A stretch of 64,000 nucleotides of DNA from Halosolutus halophilus. GTDB taxonomy: Archaea; Halobacteriota; Halobacteria; Halobacteriales; Natrialbaceae. The stretch lies in contig NZ_CP094974.1 of assembly GCF_022869805.1 (NCBI RefSeq), positions 3,410,001 to 3,474,000 on the forward strand, in the 5' to 3' direction. Both the position numbers and the translations under genes were made by a program. Below, in pieces: positions 24,146-32,455 of the stretch. Positions within the stretch are counted from its first letter, which is position 1. Each line of letters starts with the position of its first letter. The notes under the pieces were generated by a model that was not told the origin of the DNA, did not search any database, and was given only the letters and a program-made list of their open reading frames with translations.

Positions 24146-25438
24146 ATGGCACGCCAACCCGTTCGGTTCACCCCGTTCTACCTCGCAGGTGCGCTGTTCC
24201 TGCTCGCCGGCCTCGTATTGGCTGTCTACCACGGTCTCGAGCAGTTCGATCTCGTTCCGCGACTCGGATGGGTTTCGTGGAGTCACATCCACTTCGTGAC
24301 GATCGGCGGCTTCACGCAGCTCCTGTTCGGGACGCTCCCCCTACTCACGGCTCGAAAGCTCGATCGACGGCTACCCTCGAAGTGGTACGACTGGCTGAGC
24401 TTCGTCGGGCTGAACGGCGGGTTCCTCCTGCTGTGGTACGGACGCGGCTGGAACCACACCTGGGCATTTGACGGCGGTCTGGTTGCGATCTGGCTACTCG
24501 TCGCCGGATTGCTGGTCGTGATGCTGCGAATGATCATGCAGAGCGGTCGCGCGTGGAACGCGACGATCGGGCTGTACCTGGCGTCGGTCTTCGTGTTCCT
24601 GTGGGGAATCACGTACGCGTACGGACTATTCGCCCACGTCTGGCAGGTTCCCGGAGGCTGGCTCGGCCTGCGCGAAGCCCACGTTCACGCCAACGCCTGG
24701 GGATTCCTCGGGCTCGCGGCCATCGGCACGCTCTACGATCTCTTCCCTCGCGTGCTCGGTACCGATCTCTACAGCGAGAAGCTACAGAACTACTCGGCGT
24801 GGTTCTTCGTCGTCGGCATCTTCCCGCTGATCACCGGCCCCTGGATCGGAATGGGTCGGACGGTCACGGCAACCGGGCTCGTCCTCTTCGCGACGGGCTT
24901 CGCACTGTACCTGTACAATCTCGTCCAGACGTACCGATCGGTGGATTCCCGATCGGGCATCGCGCTGTCGGTGCTGGCCGCCCAGTTCTGGATGCTCGGG
25001 CCGGCGGGCTTCGCCCCGTTCGTGTTGTTCGGCGTCGAGTGGGTCGACCCGGCGTACATCGAAGACGGGGCTCTCCACTTCTTTTTCGTCGGCTGGGCCC
25101 TCCCCATCGCGCTCGGCGGACTCTTGCTCTATTTCCGAAATCTCCCCGTCCTGCGGAAGGAGCGGTCCGGACTCGGGGACCGGGTCGATTCAGCCGATGC
25201 CGTTCCGGACGTGGACGTCCCGTCGGTGATCTCGACGTGGATGGTCTGGCTCTGGAACGGTGCGATCTTGCTCGTGGGCGTCGGGTTCTTCTACCAGGAT
25301 CAGTCGTGGTCGGCGTACCTCTTCGGGCCGGGATACACCGTCCTCGTCGTCCTGTGGGGCTACGAGTTGGCGCAGGTATTCCGCCTGCGCCGGTCACTCC
25401 CTGCTGACACCGAGACGACTGCTGATACTGGTCTTTGA
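24146..25438 (+). CDS. Polytopic membrane protein, NnrS/heme-copper oxidase subunit I-like
   Basis: This 430-residue protein has about 12 hydrophobic helices and several histidines near helix ends: WSHIHFVTIGGFTQLLFG, GWNHTWAF, LREAHVHANAWGFLGLAAIG followed by TLYDLFPRV, and ALHFFFVGWALP. The HVHANAWGF segment resembles those seen in NnrS and in CcoN/NorB-type subunits. The start at 24146 was chosen over an upstream ATG because family-like sequence begins there and CTATTT lies about 27 bases before it. It heads a same-strand cluster with a CuA subunit II and a subunit I that lacks the catalytic tyrosine. A role in NO response or as an extra heme-binding subunit is likely but not shown. Confidence 0.65.
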   Translation: MARQPVRFTPFYLAGALFLLAGLVLAVYHGLEQFDLVPRLGWVSWSHIHFVTIGGFTQLLFGTLPLLTARKLDRRLPSKWYDWLSFVGLNGGFLLLWYGRGWNHTWAFDGGLVAIWLLVAGLLVVMLRMIMQSGRAWNATIGLYLASVFVFLWGITYAYGLFAHVWQVPGGWLGLREAHVHANAWGFLGLAAIGTLYDLFPRVLGTDLYSEKLQNYSAWFFVVGIFPLITGPWIGMGRTVTATGLVLFATGFALYLYNLVQTYRSVDSRSGIALSVLAAQFWMLGPAGFAPFVLFGVEWVDPAYIEDGALHFFFVGWALPIALGGLLLYFRNLPVLRKERSGLGDRVDSADAVPDVDVPSVISTWMVWLWNGAILLVGVGFFYQDQSWSAYLFGPGYTVLVVLWGYELAQVFRLRRSLPADTETTADTGL

Positions 25439-25602
25439 AGATCGACCACACGACGGTGACGTCGGGACCGACGGATTCGTACACCCCTGCTCGGCCAGAC
25501 GCGGGATCGGCGGCAACGGTACGCGCGGACGGATCCCGTTTCGTTCGATATCGTTGACGAACCCATAGTTTTTTGAAGTCATTCGTGCTAACAGTTGCCA
25601 CT

Positions 25603-25749
25603 ATGTCCGGAGGCGTAGAGACAGATCCGCCGCTGTTGCAGCGTCTTTACGACCGTATTTGGCTTATTGCACTGGCAGCGATCCTGTTCTGGGCACTGTC
25701 GTACGTGCTGTGGGGATACGTCGACATCTTCACCGTACCGCCGGGGTGA
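25603..25749 (+). CDS. Small single-span membrane subunit of the oxidase/NOR cluster
   Basis: This is a 48-residue peptide: MSGGVETDPPLLQRLYDRIW, then a single hydrophobic helix reading LIALAAILFWALSYVLWGYV, then DIFTVPPG. It ends 4 bases before the GTG of the CuA subunit gene. Short one-helix subunits of this kind (CbaD-like) accompany ba3-type oxidases. The codon use is normal and the spacing argues for translation. Function is inferred from position only. Confidence 0.7.
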   Translation: MSGGVETDPPLLQRLYDRIWLIALAAILFWALSYVLWGYVDIFTVPPG

Positions 25750-25753
25750 TTCC

Positions 25754-26296
25754 GTGACGTCACCACTCAAACCGCCGGACGGCAATTGGTGGAACCAGCC
25801 GATCAACAGGCGTGAGGGCATCTGGCTGGGCCTCGCGGGTACCTGGTCGGTCATCATTTTCGGCTGGATGAGCGGTTTCACCCGCTTCGGTGACCAGAAT
25901 CCGATCGGGGAGACGTACGAGGTCAGCGCCAGCGAGTTTCAGGACAAGTTCTCGGAGTACGAGGATTCCGCGGAGGAGACCGATGCCGGATTAGTACCTC
26001 CGGGCGACGACGTGTACATCGCCGGGATACGGTTCTCCTGGCAGGGGACGCCGGTCGTCCTCGAGACCGGCCGGGAGTACGACTTCCACCTCAGCTCGCT
26101 GGACGTCCAGCACGGGTTCTCGATCCGGCCAGAACACGCGCTGAGCCAGCAGATGAATTTCCAGGTGCTGCCCGGTTACGAGTGGGTTCTGCCCATGGAG
26201 TTCGACGAACCCGGGGAGTACCACATCATCTGCAACGAGTTCTGTGGCCAGGGACACAGAACGATGCACGGGCGGATCGTCGTGAGGGATTCATAG
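25754..26296 (+). CDS. Heme-copper oxidase/NO reductase subunit II with CuA site
   Basis: This 180-residue protein has one N-terminal helix (IWLGLAGTWSVIIFGWM) and a cupredoxin domain. All six CuA ligand residues are visible: His120 in VQHGFSI, then Cys160, Glu162, Cys164, His168 and Met171 in CNEFCGQGHRTM. It would accept electrons from a copper protein or cytochrome and pass them to subunit I. The start is GTG at 25754, 4 bases after the small peptide gene; no ATG is available in the right place. The stop codon directly abuts the ATG of subunit I. The single helix and short length fit the B-type (ba3-like) group. Confidence 0.92.
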   Translation: MTSPLKPPDGNWWNQPINRREGIWLGLAGTWSVIIFGWMSGFTRFGDQNPIGETYEVSASEFQDKFSEYEDSAEETDAGLVPPGDDVYIAGIRFSWQGTPVVLETGREYDFHLSSLDVQHGFSIRPEHALSQQMNFQVLPGYEWVLPMEFDEPGEYHIICNEFCGQGHRTMHGRIVVRDS

Positions 26297-28024
26297 ATGT
26301 CGACGCTCGGTCTCTTCGATAACGACTACGACGAGGACGGGTTCCGGCGCTGCTCCGTGACAGGGTTGAACGTCCATCGAACCGTCGAGAATCTGGTCAA
26401 GTTGTTCGGCCTGTCGGCGGTCGTAGCGATGGTGATCGGCGGCACCTTCGCGTTCTTCGTCGCGATGACGCGGTGGGAGGTGATCGGGTTACTCGAGGCC
26501 CAGGATTATTACGTTCACCTCACGCTTCACGCCTGGAACCTGCTGATCTTCTGGATGGTGTTCATGGAAATCGCGGTTCTGTACGTCGGCGGGCCGATGG
26601 TGCTCGGCCGTCGACTGCCACTGACCGCGCTCGCAAAGACCGGCTGGGTGACGATGGTCGTCGGGGCCGTTCTCGTCAATCTCGGGGTCTGGATGACGGC
26701 CCCGCCGGATACGGCGCCACTGTTGACGGCCTACGTGCCGCTGACGGCTCATCCGTGGTTTTACGCCGGGGCGATCCTGTTCATACTCGGCGCCATCGTT
26801 GCGGCGATACCCTTCTTCGTGACACTGTGGCGAGAAAAGCGAGGCCAGCCGTACAAGACCCTGCCGCTCATCGCCTTCGGCGCGTTCGCAACCTCGATCA
26901 TCGCCTTCGAGGCGCTGGTCGGCGGCCTCGTCACGTTCGTGGTCGCGTTCCTCTGGCGAATGGAGTTCATCGGCTGGATGGACGCCGCCTGGTATCGTCA
27001 CATGTACTGGACCATCGGCCACAGCACGCAACAGATCAACCTCGCGGCGATGGTGACTGTCTGGTACTTCCTCACACACGTCGTCGGCGGGGCCGAGGTC
27101 GTCAGCGAGAAGGTCTCGCGGACCGCGTTCATCCTCTACATCTTCTTCATCAACCTCGGGGCCGCACACCACATCCTGTCGGATCCGGCGGTTTCCACGG
27201 GGTGGCGCATCTGGAACGCCTCCTACGCGATGTACGGCGCTGCCTTCGCCAGCATGATTCACGCGTTCGCCATCCCGGCCGGCATCGAGGCGGGTCGACG
27301 CAAGCGGGGGCTGGGCGGCGGGCTGTTCGGCTGGCTCACGTCTGCACCGTGGAACAATCCGGTCTTCTCCGCGACCGTGTTCAGCATCGTCCTGTTCGGT
27401 TTCGTCGGCGGCATCACCGGCGTCGTAATGGGCCAGTTGCAGGTTAACATGACGTGGCACAACACGTTCGCGACGGTCGGTCACTTCCACGCCACCGTCG
27501 CGCTCGGAACGACGCTCGCCTTCATGGGACTCGTCTACTTCGTCGTCCGCACGATGTTTCTGCGTCGATTCGTCTTCGATCGGCTCGCGACCCTCCAGCC
27601 GTACCTCTACGCCGGCGGGATGGGTATCGCGACGCTCATGATGCTGTACGCTGGCCTCCTCTACGGCGTGCCCCGTCGAACCGCCGAGGTGGTCGAGAAC
27701 ATCCCCGGTACGGAGTTTAACCTCGCTGCGGCCGCTCCGCTGTTCGCGATCTTCGGCGTCTTCGCCGTGATCGCGATCCTCGCCGGTGCGGCGTTCGTTC
27801 TGGTGGCGGTCGCATCGATTCTCGTCGGCGAGCGCGTCGATGGAACCGGCAGCGACGCGGACATCGTACCGGACGGGGGCGCGACGGTCGACGAGGACGA
27901 TCCGGTCCACGCCTACGAGATGCGGGGGACCTTTCTCCTCTGCCTCCTCTTCCTGGCCGTATTCGTCGCGTCGTACGTGGCGAACTGGTACCTGCTCACC
28001 GAACTATGGTCGGTTGGACTGTGA
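26297..28024 (+). CDS. Heme-copper superfamily subunit I, B-type-like, lacking the active-site tyrosine (candidate NO reductase)
   Basis: This 575-residue protein has 12 or more helices. Heme and metal ligands align with ba3 oxidase: His78 in LTLHAWN (low-spin heme), His242 in WTIGHSTQQ, the pair His291-His292 in AAHHILSDP, and His396 and His398 in VGHFHATVA. In oxygen reductases of this type the helix VI motif is HxxxY, whose Tyr is cross-linked and needed for O2 chemistry. Here the same position is Gln246. Nitric oxide reductases lack this tyrosine, and non-canonical NOR families that keep a CuA subunit are known in archaea (eNOR, sNOR). So this is more likely a CuA-type NOR than an oxidase. 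The ATG follows directly on the subunit II stop. Confidence 0.85.
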   Translation: MSTLGLFDNDYDEDGFRRCSVTGLNVHRTVENLVKLFGLSAVVAMVIGGTFAFFVAMTRWEVIGLLEAQDYYVHLTLHAWNLLIFWMVFMEIAVLYVGGPMVLGRRLPLTALAKTGWVTMVVGAVLVNLGVWMTAPPDTAPLLTAYVPLTAHPWFYAGAILFILGAIVAAIPFFVTLWREKRGQPYKTLPLIAFGAFATSIIAFEALVGGLVTFVVAFLWRMEFIGWMDAAWYRHMYWTIGHSTQQINLAAMVTVWYFLTHVVGGAEVVSEKVSRTAFILYIFFINLGAAHHILSDPAVSTGWRIWNASYAMYGAAFASMIHAFAIPAGIEAGRRKRGLGGGLFGWLTSAPWNNPVFSATVFSIVLFGFVGGITGVVMGQLQVNMTWHNTFATVGHFHATVALGTTLAFMGLVYFVVRTMFLRRFVFDRLATLQPYLYAGGMGIATLMMLYAGLLYGVPRRTAEVVENIPGTEFNLAAAAPLFAIFGVFAVIAILAGAAFVLVAVASILVGERVDGTGSDADIVPDGGATVDEDDPVHAYEMRGTFLLCLLFLAVFVASYVANWYLLTELWSVGL

Positions 28025-28087
28025 TTCCCACCGATCGTCGTCGCAGTCTCGGGATGTTCGAACGCACCCCACGACTACGACGTCCCG

Positions 28088-28813
28088 ATGACTGAACGAA
28101 GCACGGGTCCGCCGGAACTGGGGGGACCAGTAACGTGGATCCGAAACGTCGTCCGGCGGTCGTGGAACGACCTTCTGAGCGTCTACTACGCGAACACGCT
28201 CATCTGGCGCGTATTCAAGAGCGGAGCCCTCGTTTTCCTCGGTCTGTTCTGCTGGACGGGGGCGAACCTGCTGCTCTCGTATCGTCCCGACTGGGGGATC
28301 CTGTGGTACGTGATGGCATACGGATTTCTGCTTCTCTTCTGGGGACCGTTCACCCACTTCGTCGTCGTTCCGTTCGTCATTCGAATGCGGAAACGCGGAG
28401 ACGGGCCAATCGCACGCTTCATCTCTCGGCACGGATCGAAAACGAATCTCACCATCTTCCTGATACTCGTGCTCGTTCTCGGGACGTTTCCCGTCGGCCC
28501 CATGACCTTCGAGTTTCAGTTGCCGTCCGGCAGCGAATCGAGCGGGGACGTCAACCCGCAACTCCAGTGTACGAAGTCCGAGGAGGAGGTTCACTGCCAC
28601 CTCTCGGACTCTCGAGGGATCGATCAGCTCGTCGTCACGTCGAGTGATAGAACGATAGAGACGGTCGAAGAGTCCCCGTTCGAGTTCGACGTCCGGATCG
28701 ACGAACTCGAGTCCGTCCGCGGACAGAAACAGTTCACCGTCGAGCTACGGGATAGCGACGGCCAGACCCTGCGGAGATACGTTCGCGTTGTAGAGACGAT
28801 TCCGGGCGAATGA
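28088..28813 (+). CDS. Membrane protein of unknown function in the oxidase/NOR cluster
   Basis: This 241-residue protein has three predicted transmembrane segments (ALVFLGLFCWTGANLLL, WYVMAYGFLLLFWGPF, NLTIFLILVLVLGTFPVG). They are followed by a soluble domain of about 100 residues that looks beta-rich and contains two Cys in LQCTKSEEEVHCHL, spaced as for a disulfide or metal site. I do not recognise the family. It starts 63 bases after subunit I and is probably the last gene of the cluster. Assembly or an extra subunit is plausible (inference). Confidence 0.75.
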   Translation: MTERSTGPPELGGPVTWIRNVVRRSWNDLLSVYYANTLIWRVFKSGALVFLGLFCWTGANLLLSYRPDWGILWYVMAYGFLLLFWGPFTHFVVVPFVIRMRKRGDGPIARFISRHGSKTNLTIFLILVLVLGTFPVGPMTFEFQLPSGSESSGDVNPQLQCTKSEEEVHCHLSDSRGIDQLVVTSSDRTIETVEESPFEFDVRIDELESVRGQKQFTVELRDSDGQTLRRYVRVVETIPGE

Positions 28814-28835
28814 TCACCTTCCTCGAGATTCGGAT

Positions 28836-31262
28836 TCACAGCAACTCACGTCGGGAATTCGTGACGACGAGGACGCTACTGGTGGCCATCGCGACGGCCG
28901 CGAAGAGCGGGTTGAGAACGCCGGCGACGGCCAGGGGAATCGCGATCGCGTTGTAGCAGAGCGCCCAGCCGACGTTCTCTCGGATGCGGCGTCGCGTCGC
29001 CGAAGCGAGTTCGAACACGGCCGGGACATCGTCCAGCGCCCCGTCGACGAGCACGACGTCCGCTGCGTCCGCAGCACGGGCCGTCCCGGCGATCGCGATC
29101 CCGACGTCGGCCGCCGCCAGCGCCGGCGCGTCGTTCGTTCCGTCGCCGACCATCGCTGTCGAACCGGTAGCTCCTACCCGACGGATCGTCGCCGCTTTCC
29201 CGTCGGGTGGAACGCCTGCGAACACTCGATCGACGGCGGGGTGGTCGCGGAACCGTGCGGCTGCCGTCTCGTCGTCACCCGTGAGGACGATCACCCCTCG
29301 ATCGTCGAACGCGTCGAGCGTCCGTCGCCAGTCGCCCCGTTCGCGGTCTCCGACGACCGCGACCGCCGCCGGTCGACTTCCTCGACCGACGACGGCGGGG
29401 ACGTCGCCGTCTTCCCTCGCGTTCTCGACGGCCGCCCGGAGGCGATCCGGGAGCGGTCCACACCGCCGCTCGACGAGTTCGTCCGTTCCGACGACGACCT
29501 CCTCGCCGGCGACATCGCCGCTCACGCCCTCTCCGGGATGGCGTTCGAAGTCGGTCACCGTTCCCGTCTCGACGTCGGCGAAACCCCGATCGCCGTCGTC
29601 ATCCTCCCCGTCCCTGCCCGTTCCACCGTCGGTCACAGCCTGTGCGTGGTCGACGATCGCGGACCCGATCGGGTGAGACGACCGCCGCTCGACGGCGGCC
29701 GCCGCAACCAGCGCGTCGGCGTCGCCGATCACCTTCCGAACGGTCATCTCGCCCGTCGTGAGGGTCCCCGTCTTGTCGAAGACTACCGTGTCGACCGTCG
29801 GTGCGTCCTCGAACAGCGATCCGTTGGTGACGACGACGCCGCGTCCGAGCGCGTCGCGGAGGCCGCCAGCGACCGCCAGCGGCGTCGCCAGTCCCATCGC
29901 GCAGGGACAGGCAGCGACCAGAACCGTCAGCCCGGCTAACAGTGCCCCTGCTATCGGTTCACCGACGGCCAGACGCCAACCGGTTACGCCCGTCCCCAAC
30001 AAGAGGACGAGCGGTACGAACACCGTCGCGAGGCGATCGGCGAATCGCTGCACTCCGGGCCGATTGCTCTGTACGGTCCAGAGCAGCGACGTGATGCGAT
30101 CGAGCGTACTTTCGGCGTCTTCGTCTACCGCGAAGACGAGCGCGTCATCGGTGACGACGCTCCCGCCGATGACGGCATCTCCCGGCCGTTTCGTACTGGG
30201 AAGCGACTCCCCCGTCAACACGGCCTCGTCGACCGCAGCGACGCCTTCCACGACGGTCCCGTCGATCGGAACGCGCTCGCCCGGTCGGACCACAACCTCG
30301 TCTTCCGGTTCGAGGTCGTCCACGTGAACCGTCTCCGTTACCCCGTCTTCGTCTCGACGCGTCGCCTCGGTGACCCGCGTCGTGATGAGATCCGACAGCA
30401 GGCCGGTCGCCCGTCGCTTTCGTTTCCCCTCGTAGTAACTGCCGGCGGTGACGATGATCACGATCGCGATCGAGACGTCGTAGTAGAGGTGGATGCTCCC
30501 GGTGATGAGCGCGACCGTACTGTACGTGAAGGCCGACAGTATCGCCACCGAAAGGAGGAGGTCCATGTTCGGCTGCCGCGCTCGAACGCTGACGTACGCG
30601 CCCCGGAGTATCGGCCATCCGGTGTAGAAGACGACGATACTCGAGAGCGTTCCGATGACCGCCATCGGGAAATAGAGACCGAATACCGAGGTTCTATCGG
30701 CGGTGAGGATACCCGTCTCGATTCCGACGTAGCTCGGATAGAGGAAGAAGACGTACCACGGCATGACGAGCATCGCGAGAAACCCACCGACGAGCAGTCG
30801 CTGAAGCGTCTCCTCGTCGCGGTTCGGCCGATCGTCGTCGGTTCGGTCCCTGCGTTTCGCGGTGTATCCGTATCCGCTCAACACCGCCGGAATATCCGCC
30901 ACGTCGATCCGCTCGGGATCGTATCGTATGCGTGCGGTGTCAGTCGCGTAGCTCGCCTCGACGGAGTCGATCCCGTCGCGGGATTCGCCCCGAAGGGAGA
31001 GGAACGCCTCGCACGTGGTACAGTGCATTCCGCCGATCTCGAGGAAGACCTCCTCCAGTTCGTCGGCGGCCGTGACGGCTGCGTCGTCGTCGGCGACGGT
31101 ACGAGAGTACTCCCTGACCGCTGTCGTATCCACGTCTTCTATCTCGTCGACCGCTCGAGCGACCTCCAGACACCCACGACAGCAGAACGATCCCCGAACG
31201 TCGGTCGTCGTGACGGCTGGCGTCGGTGTCGGCAATCCACACAGCGTACACTCGTCGGTCAT
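28836..31262 (-). CDS. Copper-translocating P1B-type ATPase, CtpA/FixI-like
   Basis: This 808-residue ATPase begins with a Cys-rich segment (Cys5, Cys8, then CCRGC at 27-31), the N-terminal metal-binding region seen in FixI/CcoI-like pumps. An HMA domain with GGMHCTTCE (Cys81, Cys84) follows. The membrane core shows the TGES loop, the ion-binding ACPCAMGLATP (Cys452-Pro-Cys454), the phosphorylation motif DKTGTLTTGE (Asp496), SHPIGSAI and GDGTNDAPAL. CPC-type pumps of this class export Cu(I), and the CtpA/CcoI branch loads copper into heme-copper enzymes. The gene converges on the oxidase/NOR cluster with only 22 bases between, in keeping with that role (inference). Confidence 0.92.
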   Translation of the reverse strand: MTDECTLCGLPTPTPAVTTTDVRGSFCCRGCLEVARAVDEIEDVDTTAVREYSRTVADDDAAVTAADELEEVFLEIGGMHCTTCEAFLSLRGESRDGIDSVEASYATDTARIRYDPERIDVADIPAVLSGYGYTAKRRDRTDDDRPNRDEETLQRLLVGGFLAMLVMPWYVFFLYPSYVGIETGILTADRTSVFGLYFPMAVIGTLSSIVVFYTGWPILRGAYVSVRARQPNMDLLLSVAILSAFTYSTVALITGSIHLYYDVSIAIVIIVTAGSYYEGKRKRRATGLLSDLITTRVTEATRRDEDGVTETVHVDDLEPEDEVVVRPGERVPIDGTVVEGVAAVDEAVLTGESLPSTKRPGDAVIGGSVVTDDALVFAVDEDAESTLDRITSLLWTVQSNRPGVQRFADRLATVFVPLVLLLGTGVTGWRLAVGEPIAGALLAGLTVLVAACPCAMGLATPLAVAGGLRDALGRGVVVTNGSLFEDAPTVDTVVFDKTGTLTTGEMTVRKVIGDADALVAAAAVERRSSHPIGSAIVDHAQAVTDGGTGRDGEDDDGDRGFADVETGTVTDFERHPGEGVSGDVAGEEVVVGTDELVERRCGPLPDRLRAAVENAREDGDVPAVVGRGSRPAAVAVVGDRERGDWRRTLDAFDDRGVIVLTGDDETAAARFRDHPAVDRVFAGVPPDGKAATIRRVGATGSTAMVGDGTNDAPALAAADVGIAIAGTARAADAADVVLVDGALDDVPAVFELASATRRRIRENVGWALCYNAIAIPLAVAGVLNPLFAAVAMATSSVLVVTNSRRELL

Positions 31263-31864
31263 ATTCGGATCGACGGCTGATAGTAGGGACGGTCGACGTG
31301 TGGAGCGTCGATATCTAACGGTGCCGATCCGTGCGAGAAGGGGACGGATCCTGGAGCGAGGAACGCGACGCCGAGCACGCGATGCGCGCTCGAACGCTGA
31401 TTCGCGGTCACCGATCGTCGAGACGCGCTGGACCGCGACACGCGGTCGGCGTTCGTATTCGCCGTCGGCGGTGCGAGCGGGGGAGCACCGACGGTGGCCG
31501 CGCAGGCGATCATTCGTCGTACCACCCGTTTGTCGCTGGTGCGCTGCGGAGGATCGCCGTCGAGAGCGAAATCGTCACTCCACGGGTTAACTCGGCGCGA
31601 CGAAGCGCACGCGGGCACCCCCGTGACGATTCCATTACTGGAAACTGTGGGTCTAGCAGCAAAAACTCTAGTGGGGAACCGACCGCTAGATCTTCCCCCC
31701 GAGGACCGTTCGGACGGTCGACGGTACCGAACCTCGGAAAATTGTACCGTGATCGAATCGGGATCTCTCGAACAGGGCTCGAGAAGACCTCTCCCCGTCA
31801 GCGGTGAGAACCCACCTCGCACTCGGCAGGTGACCGATAACCGAGACGAGAGCGGGACACGAGG
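31263..31864. other. 602-base region without a convincing gene
   Basis: Open frames cross this stretch on both strands, but their translations are rich in Arg, Ser and Pro, with no acidic bias or recognisable motif, unlike real genes around them. The promoter of the copper ATPase must lie at its left end. Nothing else could be identified. Confidence 0.5.
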
Positions 31865-32263
31865 TCACAGTTCGTACTTGAGGTAGACGCCGAGATAACC
31901 GCCGATCGCGCTCAATCCGATCGTGTACAGCGCGCCGACGACCAGCATGAAGACGGCCATCATGCCGAACGCGAGGGGCGGACCGCCTGGCCCGACGCCG
32001 AGGAGGAACGTCACGAAGAACAGGCCGATGAGCACGAACGGGACGAGCATGATGAGGCCGGCGATCGCACCGACTCTCAGTCCGTCGTTCGTGTCGCCGC
32101 CCTCGAGGTAGCCGGCGACCGCGCCACCGAGGAGCGTCGACAGTGGGATGAACGAGAGGACGATCCCGGCGACCGCGCCGATCAGCGCGTTGACCGCGGT
32201 GCTTGAACGCCTGTCCGTCTCCGGTGCATCGGTCGTGGTCGACGGGGATGGTTCGGGGTCCAT
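31865..32263 (-). CDS. DUF5518 domain-containing membrane protein
   Basis: This 132-residue protein has a Ser/Thr-rich N terminus, then four hydrophobic segments. The pattern matches the haloarchaeal DUF5518 family: NALIGAVAGIVLSFIPLSTL, LLGGAVAGYLEGGD, GLRVGAIAGLIMLVPF, and a last helix ending in GGYLGVYLKYEL. These proteins are common in haloarchaea and have no known function. It stands alone, 192 bases from the next gene. Confidence 0.85.
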   Translation of the reverse strand: MDPEPSPSTTTDAPETDRRSSTAVNALIGAVAGIVLSFIPLSTLLGGAVAGYLEGGDTNDGLRVGAIAGLIMLVPFVLIGLFFVTFLLGVGPGGPPLAFGMMAVFMLVVGALYTIGLSAIGGYLGVYLKYEL

Positions 32264-32455
32264 GCGGGAAGATACTGACGCCCTGGCAAAAAATAGTGGT
32301 ATTCTTACACGCTACTACGAGACGGTGAGCGTTTCTCGTGGACTCGCTACTCGAACCCGTCGTTCGTCGAGGAAACACGAGAAGCCTGTTCGTGCATCGT
32401 TGCTCAGTGATCGTTTCGCTCCCCCACGCGGTCGAGGAGAACCCGTCCGGATGCG

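Noticed and set aside
25603-28024. Reading the cluster as an ordinary ba3 oxygen reductase
   Set aside because: The CuA site fits, but the helix VI tyrosine is absent, so an unqualified oxidase label would be misleading.
31259-31822. Open frame of 187 codons on the minus strand upstream of the copper ATPase
   Set aside because: The product is Arg/Ser/Pro-rich, not acidic, has no motif and overlaps the ATPase start region. It is not protein-like for this genome.
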